Shown here: in pieces, positions 51,188-60,423 of the stretch
Layout of the letters: every line of letters begins with the position of its first letter
How positions within the stretch are numbered: position 1 is the stretch's first letter
Assembly (NCBI RefSeq): GCF_009765275.1
Contig: NZ_VOPH01000002.1
Coordinates: 186,001-250,000 of the forward strand
DNA: 64,000 nucleotides
From: Chachezhania sediminis
Lineage (GTDB): Bacteria; Pseudomonadota; Alphaproteobacteria; Rhodobacterales; Rhodobacteraceae
Reading direction: 5' to 3'
Position numbers and translations under genes: made by a program
The notes under the pieces: generated by a model
Told to the model about the DNA's origin: nothing
The model's database searches: none
What the model saw: the letters and a program-made list of their open reading frames with translations, nothing else

Positions 51188-51381
51188 GATTTCCTCCATC
51201 GTTTGCGTTCAGTTGGGGAAACAGCGTCCGACGACGGGAAATGTTCCGGAAAAGATCCGGCTACAGGGCCCGTTTTTCCGCCCCTCTGCCCGCGGGCCCT
51301 GGCGGTTCGGGGCATGGTCGGAACCCGCAGAAACCACGTATCCGTCTGTATCCAAAAGAATAATGCAGGCCCGAAACGAAA

Positions 51382-51418
51382 CCGGCCGGCCCCTGCACGA
51401 CATGTGCAAGAACCGGCC
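51382..51418 (-). terminator. Nested hairpin downstream of ahcY
   Basis: An outer stem CGGCCGG/CCGGCCG (51382-51388, 51412-51418) encloses TGCAC-gacat-GTGCA (51393-51407). It lies 34 bp beyond the ahcY stop. There is no T-run, so the call is tentative. Confidence 0.35.
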
Positions 51419-51451
51419 GATCGTTTTGTCAGGATCTGGCGAAAGCCCGGA

Positions 51452-52846
51452 TCAGTAGCGGTAGTGGTCCGGCTTGAACGGGCCTTCCGGGGTCACGCCG
51501 ATATAGGCGGCCTGTTCGGCCGACAGCTTTGTCAGCTTCACGCCGATCTTGTCCAGGTGCAGACGGGCGACCTTTTCGTCCAGGTGCTTGGGCAGGACAT
51601 AGACCTTGTTCTCGTAATTCTCGCCGCGCGTGAACAGCTCGATCTGGGCCAGGGTCTGGTTGGTGAAGGATGCCGACATCACGAAGGACGGGTGGCCGGT
51701 GGCGTTGCCCAGGTTCAGCAGGCGACCTTCGGACAGAAGGATCAGACGATTGCCCGAAGGCATCTCGATCATGTCCACCTGGTCCTTGATGTTGGTCCAC
51801 TTGTGGTTCTTCAGGTTGGCCACCTGGATTTCATTGTCGAAGTGGCCGATGTTCCCGACGATGGCCATGTCCTTCATCTCGCGCATGTGCTCGATGCGGA
51901 TCACGTCCTTGTTGCCGGTCGTGGTGATGAAGATGTCCGCGATCGGCAGCATGTCTTCCAGCGTGGTGACCTGGAAGCCGTCCATGGCCGCCTGCAGCGC
52001 GCAGATCGGGTCGGCCTCGGTCACCACGACACGGGCACCGGCGCCGCGCAAGCTGGCGGCCGAACCCTTGCCCACGTCGCCATAACCGCAGACCACGGCG
52101 ACCTTGCCGGCCATCATGGTGTCGGTGGCGCGGCGGATGCCGTCGACCAGCGATTCCTTGCAGCCGTACTTGTTGTCGAACTTCGACTTGGTGACGCTGT
52201 CGTTCACGTTGATCGCGGGGAACGGCAGGTGGCCCTTCTCCATCATCTGGTACAGGCGATGGACGCCGGTCGTCGTTTCCTCGGTCACGCCCTGGATCAT
52301 GTGGCGCTGCTTGCCGAACCAGCCGGGGTTCGCGGCCATGCGCTTCTTGATCTGGGCGAACAGGGCCACTTCCTCTTCCGAGGTGGGCGTTTCGATCAGG
52401 TCCTTTTCACCTTCCTCGACGCGGGCGCCCAGCAGGATGTAGAGCGTGGCGTCGCCCCCATCGTCCAGGATCATGTTGCAGCCGCCTTCGGGGAAATCGA
52501 AGATCTTGTCGCAATAGTCCCAGTATTCCTCCAGCGTCTCGCCCTTCACGGCGAAAACGGGAACACCGGACTTGGCGATCGCGGCGGCGGCGTGGTCCTG
52601 GGTCGAGAAGATGTTGCACGAGGCCCAGCGGACCTCGGCCCCCAGTGCTGTCAGCGTCTCGATCAGGACGGCGGTCTGGATCGTCATGTGGAGCGAGCCG
52701 GCGATGCGCGCGCCCTTCAGAGGCTGGGCGGCCCCATACTCCTCGCGCAGGGCCATGAGCCCCGGCATTTCCGTTTCCGCAATATCCAGCTCCTTACGGC
52801 CGTATTCGGCCAGGGCGATGTCCTTGACGATGTAATCTTCGGTCAT
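51452..52846 (-). CDS. ahcY: Adenosylhomocysteinase
   Basis: A 464-residue NAD-containing enzyme that splits S-adenosylhomocysteine into adenosine and homocysteine, clearing the product of all SAM methylations. The sequence has [57 protein letters not shown], the NAD loop [19 protein letters not shown] and the C-terminal KPDHYRY that reaches into the partner's active site. Length shows the roughly 40-residue insert typical of bacterial forms. I searched its 174-bp leader by eye for an SAH riboswitch and did not find one. Confidence 0.97.
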   Translation of the reverse strand: MTEDYIVKDIALAEYGRKELDIAETEMPGLMALREEYGAAQPLKGARIAGSLHMTIQTAVLIETLTALGAEVRWASCNIFSTQDHAAAAIAKSGVPVFAVKGETLEEYWDYCDKIFDFPEGGCNMILDDGGDATLYILLGARVEEGEKDLIETPTSEEEVALFAQIKKRMAANPGWFGKQRHMIQGVTEETTTGVHRLYQMMEKGHLPFPAINVNDSVTKSKFDNKYGCKESLVDGIRRATDTMMAGKVAVVCGYGDVGKGSAASLRGAGARVVVTEADPICALQAAMDGFQVTTLEDMLPIADIFITTTGNKDVIRIEHMREMKDMAIVGNIGHFDNEIQVANLKNHKWTNIKDQVDMIEMPSGNRLILLSEGRLLNLGNATGHPSFVMSASFTNQTLAQIELFTRGENYENKVYVLPKHLDEKVARLHLDKIGVKLTKLSAEQAAYIGVTPEGPFKPDHYRY

Positions 52847-53020
52847 GGCGGTGCTTGGTCCTTGTCTCTGCGGTCCTTGGCGGACTTATCAGCCCGAAAG
52901 ACGACTAGCAACGCGCAAGCCCGTGCAATGCAACCTATGCGTCCATGGGCCCCGCACGATTTCCCGATGGCATGCGAAGCGACGCGGAACTAGGCTGCGC
53001 GGAAACGCGGAAAGGCCCCC

Positions 53021-54529
53021 ATGACAAAGCCCAACATCCTGATCCTGATGGTCGACCAGCTGAACGGCACGCTGTTCCCCGACGGGCCCGCCGACTGGCT
53101 GCACGCGCCGAACCTGAAACGGCTGGCCGCGCGGTCGGTCCGGTTCGAAAACTGCTATACCGCCTCGCCGCTCTGCGCACCGGGGCGGGCGGCGTTCATG
53201 TCGGGGCAGTTGCCGTCGGTCACCGGGGTCTATGACAACGCCGCCGAATTCCCGTCGGACCTGCCGACCTATGCCCACCACCTGCGCCGGGCCGGATACC
53301 AGACAGCACTTTCGGGCAAGATGCATTTCGTTGGCCCCGACCAGCTTCACGGGTTCGAGGAACGCCTGACCACCGACATCTATCCCGCCGATTTCGGCTG
53401 GACCCCGGATTACCGCAAGCCGGGGGAGCGGATCGACTGGTGGTATCACAACATGGGGTCCGTCACCGGCGCCGGCGTGGCCGAAATCACCAACCAGATG
53501 GAATACGATGACGAGGTCGCCTACGAGGCCGTCCGGAAACTGTATGACCTGTCGCGTGGCCATGACGACCGGCCGTGGTGCCTGACCGTCAGCTTCACCC
53601 ATCCCCACGACCCCTATGTCGCGCGGAAGACGTACTGGGACCTTTACGAGGACTGCGAGCATTTGCAGCCCGAGGTTCCGGCGATGGCCTACGAGGATCA
53701 CGACCCGCACGCGAAACGGATCTTCGATGCCAACGACTGGCGGAACTTCGACATCACAGAAGAGGACATCGCAAAGTCGCGCCGCGCCTATTTCGCCAAT
53801 ATCTCCTATCTCGACGACAAGATCGGCGAAATCCTGGATACGCTGGACCGCACGCGGCAAGAGGCGGTGATCCTTTTCTGTTCGGACCACGGCGACATGC
53901 TGGGCGAGCGGGGGCTGTGGTTCAAGATGTGCTTCTACGAAGGATCCGCCCGGGTGCCGATGATGCTGGCCGCGCCCGGTCTGGACCCACGACACGTCAC
54001 GACACCGGTCAGCAATATCGACGTCTGCCCGACGCTGTGCGATCTGGCGGGGATCTCGATGGACGACATCGCACCCTGGACGGCGGGGGAAAGCGTGCTG
54101 CCGCTGGCACGGGGCGGCGACCGGACCAGCCCCGTCGCCATGGAATACGCGGCAGAGGCCAGCCAGGCGCCGCTGATTTCCCTGCGCACGAAACGGTACA
54201 AGTTCAACCGCTGCGCGCTGGACCCCGACCAGCTGTTCGACCTTGACGCCGATCCGCACGAGCTGACGGATCTGGCGAACGACCTCGCCCATGCCGACGC
54301 GCTGGAAGAACTGCGGGCGATGGCCGATGCCCGCTGGGACCTGGACCGCTTCGATGCCGAGGTGCGGCGCAGCCAGGCGCGGCGCTGGATCGTCTACGAG
54401 GCCTTGCGGAACGGGTCCTATTATCCCTGGGATTACCAGCCGCTGAAGAAGGCCAGCGAACAGTTCATGCGCAACCACATGGACCTGAACGTGGTCGAGG
54501 AAAACCAGCGATTCCCTCGCGGGGAATAG
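53021..54529 (+). CDS. betC: Choline-sulfatase
   Basis: A 502-residue type I sulfatase. The formylglycine motif is C52-A-P-G-R56 in LCAPGRAAFMSG, metal ligands are in MVDQLN near residue 11 and CSDHGDMLGE mid-protein, and the C-terminal extension R-W-I-V-Y-E-A-L-R-N-G-S-Y-Y-P-W-D-Y is the choline-sulfatase signature that completes the oligomer interface. It hydrolyses choline-O-sulfate to choline and sulfate, feeding betaine synthesis and carbon use in marine bacteria. No betA/betB or transporter is next to it. No signal peptide, so cytoplasmic. Confidence 0.92.
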   Translation: MTKPNILILMVDQLNGTLFPDGPADWLHAPNLKRLAARSVRFENCYTASPLCAPGRAAFMSGQLPSVTGVYDNAAEFPSDLPTYAHHLRRAGYQTALSGKMHFVGPDQLHGFEERLTTDIYPADFGWTPDYRKPGERIDWWYHNMGSVTGAGVAEITNQMEYDDEVAYEAVRKLYDLSRGHDDRPWCLTVSFTHPHDPYVARKTYWDLYEDCEHLQPEVPAMAYEDHDPHAKRIFDANDWRNFDITEEDIAKSRRAYFANISYLDDKIGEILDTLDRTRQEAVILFCSDHGDMLGERGLWFKMCFYEGSARVPMMLAAPGLDPRHVTTPVSNIDVCPTLCDLAGISMDDIAPWTAGESVLPLARGGDRTSPVAMEYAAEASQAPLISLRTKRYKFNRCALDPDQLFDLDADPHELTDLANDLAHADALEELRAMADARWDLDRFDAEVRRSQARRWIVYEALRNGSYYPWDYQPLKKASEQFMRNHMDLNVVEENQRFPRGE

Positions 54530-54537
54530 AATAGGGG

Positions 54538-55218
54538 TCAGGTCTTCGGCGCGCCGTAGGCCGCCATGAAAATGCGCACCGCCTCGGCCGTGTTGCGCTC
54601 GATCTCCTCGGGGCTGGGCGGGTTCGGTTCCTCGCCGAACAGGCGCCGACGCCAGAGCCCCGAGACGGTCAGGTCGATAAAGACCTGCCCCGCTTGGATC
54701 GGATCCTCGACGGCCAGCGTCCCCGCTTCCCTTTCGCGGACCAGCCAGTCCGACAGGGCCCGCATAGAATGGGTCGCCCCCGCCTCCCAGAAGCGTTTCG
54801 CCAGCCAGGGCATCCGCTCGCCCACGCCGATGATGATGCGCTGTGCCCGGATCACCTCTTCCGAGGTCAGAAGCGTGCCCAGCGCGATCCCGTATTCCGT
54901 CAGCAGTTCCTCGACCGATCCGGCCTTGGCCAGCCGCGTGCCAAGGTTCAGGAAGAACAGCCGGCGCTTTTCCTCGACCAAGGCGACGAACAGGTCCTCC
55001 TTGTTCTGGAAGTATACGTAGAGCGTCCCCTTCGACACGCCCGCCGCCTTGCAGATGCTGTTCATCGAGGCCGCGTCGAAGCCCTGTTCCATAAAGACAC
55101 GCCACGCCCCCTTCAGGATCTGCTCGCGTTTCCGCGGATCCTCTCCTGCCGCGTGCCGCTTGCGGGGTTCGTCGTTGCAGGCGGTCTGGATCGTCGTTTC
55201 GGTCTGGGTATCGGTCAT
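54538..55218 (-). CDS. TetR/AcrR-family repressor of the emrAB operon
   Basis: A 226-residue regulator. Helix-turn-helix at about 27-75 (REQILKGAWRVFMEQGFDAASMNSICKAAGVSKGTLYVYFQNKEDLF) and an AcrR-like C-terminal domain. It is divergent from the HlyD-type gene at 55362, and the gap carries two copies of the same palindrome, which gives strong reason to see it as the operon's local repressor. The ATG at 55218 starts MTDTQTETT; the longer frame would run through an operator. Confidence 0.9.
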   Translation of the reverse strand: MTDTQTETTIQTACNDEPRKRHAAGEDPRKREQILKGAWRVFMEQGFDAASMNSICKAAGVSKGTLYVYFQNKEDLFVALVEEKRRLFFLNLGTRLAKAGSVEELLTEYGIALGTLLTSEEVIRAQRIIIGVGERMPWLAKRFWEAGATHSMRALSDWLVREREAGTLAVEDPIQAGQVFIDLTVSGLWRRRLFGEEPNPPSPEEIERNTAEAVRIFMAAYGAPKT

Positions 55219-55248
55219 GGCGGGCCCCTCTGCGCTTCGCCAAAGATA

Positions 55249-55268
55249 ATCGAACCGACCGGTTCGAT
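55249..55268. promoter_or_regulatory. TetR operator 1
   Basis: ATCGAACCG-AC-CGGTTCGAT, a perfect 20-bp inverted repeat 31 bp upstream of the tetR start. It is nearly identical to the second site at 55310-55325. Bound repressor would cover the tetR promoter. Confidence 0.8.
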
Positions 55269-55275
55269 AAACCCC

Positions 55276-55304
55276 TTGAAGCGACTCGGGCTCCGCCCTA
55301 AGTG
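55276..55304 (+). promoter_or_regulatory. Candidate promoter of the emrAB-type operon
   Basis: TTGAAG (55276-55281), a 17-bp spacer and TAAGTG (55299-55304) give a sigma-70-like plus-strand promoter whose start would fall on operator 2. The -10 element is poor, so this is tentative. Confidence 0.4.
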
Positions 55305-55309
55305 TGGAA

Positions 55310-55325
55310 CGAACCGTTCGGTTCG
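55310..55325. promoter_or_regulatory. TetR operator 2
   Basis: CGAACCG-TT-CGGTTCG, a perfect inverted repeat with the same arms as operator 1, centre to centre 59 bp away. It overlaps the expected transcription start of the efflux operon. Confidence 0.8.
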
Positions 55326-55361
55326 ATTGAGAGCAAGCCAAAGACCGAAGGTCCGTCCCCC

Positions 55362-56531
55362 ATGTCGCGTCACGACCGCATCGACAGCACCACCGCCAAG
55401 ACCGCCCCCACGCCCCCCGCGCCCGAGGCTTCGCCGCCCCCGGCCTCCGGGGCCGACGCGACCAAGGCGAAGACGGGCGGCAAGAAGAAGGTCTTCCTGG
55501 CCATCGCGCTGGCCGCAGTCCTGGGCGGCGGGTACGCCGGGTACGAATGGTGGACCACTGGCCGCTTCATGATCGACACGGACGACGCCTATGTGCATGC
55601 CGACCTGTCGATCGTGTCTTCGCGGGTTCAGGGCTATGTCTCGGAAATCCCGGTCGAACCCAACCAGCACGTGAAGAAGGGGGATGTGCTGGTCCGGATC
55701 GACGACGGCGACTACCGGATCGCACTGGACCAGGCAGAGGCGAAGCTGCCGACGCTGGACCGCACGCTGGACCGGATCGACGCCCAGATCGCGGCCGCCG
55801 AGACCACGGTCACGCAGGCACGTGCACAGTTGGATGCGGCCGAAGCCTCGCTTCGCAACGCCACCTCGGCCGCCAAGCGGGCCAAGGGGCTGGCGGAACG
55901 CAACATCACCTCGCAGGCGACGCTGGATGCCGCGAACGAGGCGCTGGACACCGCCCTGGCCAACAAGGCCGCGGCCCAGGCCGCCATCGCCGGCGCACAG
56001 GCGCAGGTCGAGGTGCTGAAGGCCCAGCGGGACGAAACGGAATCGGGCCGCGCCGCGTTGCAACTGGATGTCGACCAGGCGAAACGCGATCTTGACCTGA
56101 CGGTCCTGCGCGCGCCCTTCGACGGCATCGTCGCCAATGTCGCGACCGAGGAAGGCGAACTGGTCAGCCCCGGCGCCCGTCTGGCCGCCGTCGTCCCGGA
56201 CGAAGGGCTTTATGTCGAAGCGAACTTCAAGGAAACACAGCTGGAAGGCATCGTCCCGGGCGAAACCGCCCATATCACGATCGACGCGTTCGACGGGCAC
56301 GAGATCGAAGGCAAGGTCGTGTCCATCGCGCCTGCCACGGGTTCCATCTTCTCGCTGCTGCCGGCCGACAACGCGACCGGCAATTTCACCAAGATCGTTC
56401 AGCGCGTCCCCGTCCGGATCGAGCTCCCGGCCGGCACCGAGGGCCTGCGCGCCGGTCTGTCGGTCATCGTTGAAATCGACCGCCGCACGGCACCGAAGGC
56501 CGATGGCCGACTGGCGGACGCCTCGGAATGA
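55362..56531 (+). CDS. HlyD/EmrA-type membrane-fusion protein
   Basis: A 389-residue periplasmic adaptor of an EmrAB-type multidrug efflux pump. A disordered Pro/Ala-rich N-terminus is followed by one membrane helix (VFLAIALAAVLGGGYAGYEWW, about 44-64), a biotinyl-lipoyl half-motif (VSSRVQGYVSEIPVEPNQHVKKGDVLVRIDDGDY), a long coiled-coil hairpin (about residues 120-220) and the second half-motif with DGIVANVATEEGELVSPGARLAAVVPDEGLYVEANFKET. The ATG at 55362 was preferred to a GTG at 55302, which lies just ahead of operator 2. The downstream permease overlaps by ATGA. Confidence 0.9.
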   Translation: MSRHDRIDSTTAKTAPTPPAPEASPPPASGADATKAKTGGKKKVFLAIALAAVLGGGYAGYEWWTTGRFMIDTDDAYVHADLSIVSSRVQGYVSEIPVEPNQHVKKGDVLVRIDDGDYRIALDQAEAKLPTLDRTLDRIDAQIAAAETTVTQARAQLDAAEASLRNATSAAKRAKGLAERNITSQATLDAANEALDTALANKAAAQAAIAGAQAQVEVLKAQRDETESGRAALQLDVDQAKRDLDLTVLRAPFDGIVANVATEEGELVSPGARLAAVVPDEGLYVEANFKETQLEGIVPGETAHITIDAFDGHEIEGKVVSIAPATGSIFSLLPADNATGNFTKIVQRVPVRIELPAGTEGLRAGLSVIVEIDRRTAPKADGRLADASE

Positions 56532-58099
56532 GCACTGCGGTGGAAACAGATTTGGAAACGGGTGAACCCGAACTGACGCCGCGAAAGATCGCGGCGTTTC
56601 TCGTCATGGTCTTCGGCATGTTCATGGCGATCCTGGACATCCAGATTGTCTCTGCCTCGCTGCCGGAAATCCAGGCGGGGCTGGGCGCATCAAGCGACGA
56701 GATCAGCTGGGTCCAGACCTCCTACCTGATTGCCGAGGTCATCATGATCCCTCTGTCCGGCTTCCTCGGCCGGATGATGTCGACGCGGCTGATCTTCGCG
56801 ATCTCGGCCGCGGGTTTCACCGCCGCGTCCTTCCTTTGCGCCACGTCGTCGTCGATCAACGAGATGATCCTGTGGCGCGGCGTCCAGGGCTTCCTGGGCG
56901 GCGGCATGATCCCGTCGGTCTTTGCCGCGGCCTTCACCGTCTTTCCGCCTTCGAAACGGTCGCTCGTCTCTCCCATGATCGGCCTTGTGGCGACGCTGGC
57001 GCCGACGGTCGGCCCGACCGTGGGCGGGTTTCTCAGCCACACGATGTCCTGGCACTGGCTGTTTCTGGTCAACGTGCCCGCCGGGATCCTGGTCACCATC
57101 GGCGCGCTGACCCTGATCGATTTCGACAAACCCAACTGGAAGCTCTTCGACAAGTTCGACTGGCTGGGCCTTGTGGCGCTGGCCTGCTTCCTGGGCGCGA
57201 TGGAATACGTGCTGGAGGAAGGCCCCGGCAACGACTGGTTCGATGACGAGATCGTCTTCGTCCTGTTCTGGGTCATGGTCATCGGCGGCGTCACCACCTT
57301 CTGGCGCGCCTTTACGCGGGACGAACCAGTCGTCGACTTTTCCGCCTTCGCCAACACGAACTTTGCCGTGGGATCGGTCTTTTCCTTCGTGATGGGGATC
57401 GGGCTTTACGGGATGACGTATCTGTACCCGCTCTACCTGTCCTCGATCCGCGGCTATGACAGCCTGATGATCGGCCAGACCGTCTTCGTGTCCGGCGCGG
57501 CCATGTTCCTGACGGCGCCCTTCGCGGGCCGGATGTCGGCCAGGATGGACCTGCGGCTGATGCTGCTGCTGGGTTTCGTCGGATTCGGCTATTCGTCCTG
57601 GATGCTGACCCACATGACGGCCGAATGGGACTTCTATGAACTGATGTGGCCGCAGATCCTGCGGGGCTGTTCGCTGATGATCTGCATGGTCCCGATCAAC
57701 AACCTGGCCCTGGGCACGCTGCCGCCGGACAAGATGAAAAGCGCGTCCGGGCTCTACAACCTGATGCGGAACCTGGGCGGGGCCGTTGGGCTTGCGATCA
57801 TCAACACGGTCCTGACCGACCGCCGCGCACTGCATTCCGCCCGGCTGGAGGAAGCGCTGAACTGGACCAATACCGAGGCGCTGCGCCAGCTGGACCTGAT
57901 GGCCGCCAACCTGTCGGCCCAGGGCGTGGACGGCACCCGCGCGGCGCTGGTCCAGATGGGCCAAAGGATCGCGCAGCAGGCGGCGGTGATGTCCTTCATC
58001 GACGTCTTCCTGCTGCTGACGGCGATCTTTGCCGGACTGGCGGTGATGGCCCTTGCGATGAAGCCGCCGCCCAAGGACGCCAAGGTCGACGCACACTGA
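56528..58099 (+). CDS. DHA2-family MFS drug exporter, EmrB-type
   Basis: A 523-residue transporter with about fourteen predicted helices. The DHA2 signature MFGMFMAILDIQIVSASLPEIQAGLGASSDEISWVQTSYLIAEVI and FLGRMMSTR (motif A) and LVATLAPTVGPTVGGFLSHTMSWHWLFLVNVPAG (motif C region) are present. It works with the adaptor to expel drugs or toxic compounds, driven by protons. Repressed by the divergent TetR. A GxxxxR-type outer-membrane partner is not encoded in the window, so it would use a TolC elsewhere. Confidence 0.93.
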   Translation: MSTAVETDLETGEPELTPRKIAAFLVMVFGMFMAILDIQIVSASLPEIQAGLGASSDEISWVQTSYLIAEVIMIPLSGFLGRMMSTRLIFAISAAGFTAASFLCATSSSINEMILWRGVQGFLGGGMIPSVFAAAFTVFPPSKRSLVSPMIGLVATLAPTVGPTVGGFLSHTMSWHWLFLVNVPAGILVTIGALTLIDFDKPNWKLFDKFDWLGLVALACFLGAMEYVLEEGPGNDWFDDEIVFVLFWVMVIGGVTTFWRAFTRDEPVVDFSAFANTNFAVGSVFSFVMGIGLYGMTYLYPLYLSSIRGYDSLMIGQTVFVSGAAMFLTAPFAGRMSARMDLRLMLLLGFVGFGYSSWMLTHMTAEWDFYELMWPQILRGCSLMICMVPINNLALGTLPPDKMKSASGLYNLMRNLGGAVGLAIINTVLTDRRALHSARLEEALNWTNTEALRQLDLMAANLSAQGVDGTRAALVQMGQRIAQQAAVMSFIDVFLLLTAIFAGLAVMALAMKPPPKDAKVDAH

Positions 58100-58143
58100 C
58101 GCAGGCCGCACATCTGGCAATCCGGTCCGGTCAGGACCATGTT

Positions 58144-58173
58144 TCAGGTCAGGGACGCAGGTCCCCGACCTGA
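58144..58173. terminator. 12-bp hairpin after the efflux operon
   Basis: TCAGGTC-a-GGGAC loop GCAG GTCCC-c-GACCTGA gives twelve paired bases with one mismatch, 45 bp past the EmrB stop and 21 bp before the DUF302 start. It may end the efflux transcript or shield the next gene's leader. There is no T-run. Confidence 0.4.
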
Positions 58174-58193
58174 TTCAACTTATGGGGCAGACC

Positions 58194-58598
58194 ATGACCG
58201 ACCTCGGCTTTACCGTGACCCTGAACCAACCTTTCGACACAGCGCTGGACACCGTGATCGCGGCCCTCGGCGCCGAGGGCTTCGGCGTCATCTCCCGCAT
58301 CGACCTGGACAAGGCCTTCGCCGAAAAGCTGGGCGAAAGCTTCCGCCGTTACACCATCCTGGGTGCCTGCAACCCCAAACTGGCGCACAAGGCCGTGGGC
58401 GCACGTCCCGACGTGGGCCTTCTGCTGCCCTGCAACGTGACCGTGGAAGAAGACGGCGTCGGCGCCATTGTCCGCATCGTCGACGCGGGCCAGATGATGA
58501 GCATGGGCGACCTGTCCGGGACCCCGGCGATTGCCGAGCTCGCCACCGATGCCGGCGCCCGCTTGGACCGGGTGGCCAAGGCCCTTAAGGCCGCCTGA
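58194..58598 (+). CDS. DUF302-family protein
   Basis: A 134-residue cytoplasmic protein with the DUF302 plan: FTVTLNQPFDTALDTVIAALGAEGFGVISRIDL, YTILGACNPKLAHKAVGARPDVGLLLPCNVTVEEDGVGAIVRIVD and a final helical tail. The family has an unknown, possibly lipid- or metal-related role. The ATG at 58194 has GGGGCAG before it; the in-frame ATG at 58182 is part of that region and was not chosen. It is the last gene before the accessory element. Confidence 0.85.
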   Translation: MTDLGFTVTLNQPFDTALDTVIAALGAEGFGVISRIDLDKAFAEKLGESFRRYTILGACNPKLAHKAVGARPDVGLLLPCNVTVEEDGVGAIVRIVDAGQMMSMGDLSGTPAIAELATDAGARLDRVAKALKAA

Positions 58599-58737
58599 CG
58601 AACCTGCCTGCGGCGGGGCGACACGCCCCGTCTATCAGGCCCTGGCGGCCTACCGGAACGCCCGCGCCCCGTGCTTCTTTGAAAAGAGTGGTGAGCCGTG
58701 CAGGACTGTGCGGGGGGAGATAACTCAACGGCTTGCA

Positions 58738-58932
58738 ATGGCGAACCGGAAAATTCCACCCTTTGATATGATTGGGCTTTTCGGGCCTCTGACGAACCGT
58801 TTCAGGGGACCTAGAAACCGAAAGGCCGCTGACTGGGCTGGCACCCGAGTCAACGGCCAAATCGAAAAGTTTGCTCAGTTTGGATACCAGATCGCGCCCG
58901 TGATCGCAATCGCGGGAGGGGCCGATGCCTGA
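58738..58932 (+). CDS. Small unknown protein at the start of the accessory element
   Basis: A 64-codon ORF (MANRKIPPFDMIGLFG onward) with a basic middle (RFRGPRNRK) and a hydrophobic end (IAPVIAIAGG). Its stop overlaps the ATG of the winged-helix gene by 8 bp, which argues it is a real coupled gene. There is no good Shine-Dalgarno in front of this ATG; a GTG at 58708 is an alternative. The function is unknown. Codon usage is typical of the region. Confidence 0.45.
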   Translation: MANRKIPPFDMIGLFGPLTNRFRGPRNRKAADWAGTRVNGQIEKFAQFGYQIAPVIAIAGGADA

Positions 58933-59776
58933 GGTTCTGCCCTTCTGCAAGATCAAGCTGCAATACCTGCTGGAGATGGTCACCGACCACGACCTGGACG
59001 ACAACGCCTTACGCGTGGCCCTCTACCTGGCACTGGCGCATGCAGACCACGAGACCGGCGAGAGCCGCCCGTCTTTCGAGACCATCGGCGCGGCCATCGG
59101 CAAGCACGCCAAGTCGGTCAAACGGGCGCTGAACAAGGTCGAGGCGGCGGGTTACATGACCGTGGAGCGCGGGACCTACAAGGGGAAATCCTCGCGCTAC
59201 CGACCGACGAAAGCGGCCATGCGGCGGGCCACCGAGCGTCGCCGGGAGGGGGACAAGGTTGTCCCGCTTAGCCGCGCGAAAGGGGGACAATCCTGTCCAC
59301 AAAGCGGGACAGACCTGTCCGGCAAAGGGGGACAGGATTGCCCCCCGAACAGAGAACAAGAACCTAGAAAAGAACAAGGGCGCGCGTCCGCGCCGGATTT
59401 GCCCGATGAACGGCAATCCGGCGGAACGCGCCCGGACCTTGTCTTCGTTCCAAGGGGCATCTGCTTTGTCCGGGACTGGGACGCGCGGCTGGCCCAGGAA
59501 GGGATGACGACGCTGGAGCGCAGCCTGCCCCTGTCACCGCACGAGCATCACCTGGGCTTCTGGCTTCCGGCCCGGACACCGGCCCCAGTGGGCAGTGCGG
59601 AATGGCAGGCGCAGTTGCGCGTTCTGCGGGATGTCATCCGTCAGTCGCAGGACGGCACATGCCCCGCGCCGTCTGCGCCACTCATCGCGTCCTTTGCACC
59701 GCGTCAGATGCAGCGCGCATCGCGTCTTGGGCAGGATTTTGCCCCAGCCGTAGGGGGGAACCGCCATGCGATCTGA
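58925..59776 (+). CDS. Winged-helix protein, plasmid/mobile-element replication-like
   Basis: A 283-residue protein. The N-terminal 100 residues form a helix-turn-helix (NALRVALYLALAHADHETGESRPSFETIGAAIGKHAKSVKRALNKVEAAGYMTVERGTYKGKSSRYRP), like replication initiators or phage/plasmid regulators. The middle is rich in Gly/Gln/Ser with repeated GGQ/D-x-C-P pieces (GGQSCPQSGTDLSG, GGQDCPP). The C-terminus is unassigned. It sits beside a relaxase gene, so a role in the maintenance of a mobilizable element is likely. Catalytic residues for DNA nicking are not evident. Confidence 0.55.
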   Translation: MPEVLPFCKIKLQYLLEMVTDHDLDDNALRVALYLALAHADHETGESRPSFETIGAAIGKHAKSVKRALNKVEAAGYMTVERGTYKGKSSRYRPTKAAMRRATERRREGDKVVPLSRAKGGQSCPQSGTDLSGKGGQDCPPNREQEPRKEQGRASAPDLPDERQSGGTRPDLVFVPRGICFVRDWDARLAQEGMTTLERSLPLSPHEHHLGFWLPARTPAPVGSAEWQAQLRVLRDVIRQSQDGTCPAPSAPLIASFAPRQMQRASRLGQDFAPAVGGNRHAI

Positions 59777-60149
59777 GAAAACAGCAAGGCGAGATCGGCC
59801 GACCTCGCTCAAGCTGGCCCGGGATGCGCTGTCCGAGGTGACGGCGGCCGAACTGCTGACGGCGGTGAAGGCCTACGCCAAGCACTCGGCCGGGCACACC
59901 CGATCGAAGGTCAGCTTTTCGGACAACTGGTTCAGGCTGGGGAAATGGCGACCCTTCGTCGAGGCGGCCAGGGCCGAGGCGCACAGGCCGCAAGAGATCG
60001 CCGAGAGGCAGCTCAGCGACGCGGCCGACGCCATCCGCGAGCGGAAGGACTGGATGTACCGGCACCTGCCGGAGGACAGGGTTTTCCAGGCGGTGCAGCG
60101 CGGGCTGATCACGCGGGAAGAGGCCCAGGCAGCGGGGTTCCTGCGATGA
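59766..60149 (+). CDS. Hypothetical protein of the mobile element
   Basis: A 127-residue, highly charged and helical protein (LKLARDALSEVTAAELLTAVKAYAKHSAG, HTRSKVSFSDNWFRLGKWRPFVEAA, QEIAERQLSDAADAIRERKDW). It overlaps the winged-helix gene by 11 bp and is followed by a 274-bp gap before the relaxase. I do not recognise the family. It is plausibly a DNA-binding accessory factor of mobilization. Confidence 0.5.
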   Translation: MRSEKTARRDRPTSLKLARDALSEVTAAELLTAVKAYAKHSAGHTRSKVSFSDNWFRLGKWRPFVEAARAEAHRPQEIAERQLSDAADAIRERKDWMYRHLPEDRVFQAVQRGLITREEAQAAGFLR

Positions 60150-60361
60150 CCAGACCCGGCATGATCCCAGCCTTCGCTTCGCCAACGGACCCCGCCCCGG
60201 GGCAGTCCGCGCTCCCGGGACACCCCGCAAAAGCCTGCCGACGCGCCACCCCCATGGCTGGCGGAGAAGGGCTTCTGCAGTCGCCATGGGCGGCTTCGAT
60301 CCGGGACGAATCGGCGGCGCAGCCGCCTGGCTGGGTGCAGGGGCGCAGCGCCTTGCCCGAC

Positions 60362-60378
60362 GTGTTGCTTGCCAACAC
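60362..60378. other. Candidate oriT hairpin upstream of the relaxase
   Basis: The 274-bp gap 60150-60423 contains GTGTTG-cttgc-CAACAC, a perfect 6-bp inverted repeat 46 bp before the relaxase ATG, and GGCGGC-gca-GCCGCC at 60312-60326. Mob relaxases usually nick beside such a repeat close to their own gene. The identification is positional only. Confidence 0.35.
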
Positions 60379-60423
60379 AGTAGTCGGTCCATATTGCGTT
60401 GCCCGGGGAACGGAGGTCGCAGC

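Noticed and set aside
52847-53020. SAH riboswitch ahead of ahcY
   Set aside because: The conserved core and pairing of that riboswitch class were not found in the 174-bp leader.
55302-55361. GTG start for the HlyD-type protein
   Set aside because: It would place the coding region across the operator and the likely transcription start; ATG 55362 gives a normal EmrA N-terminus.
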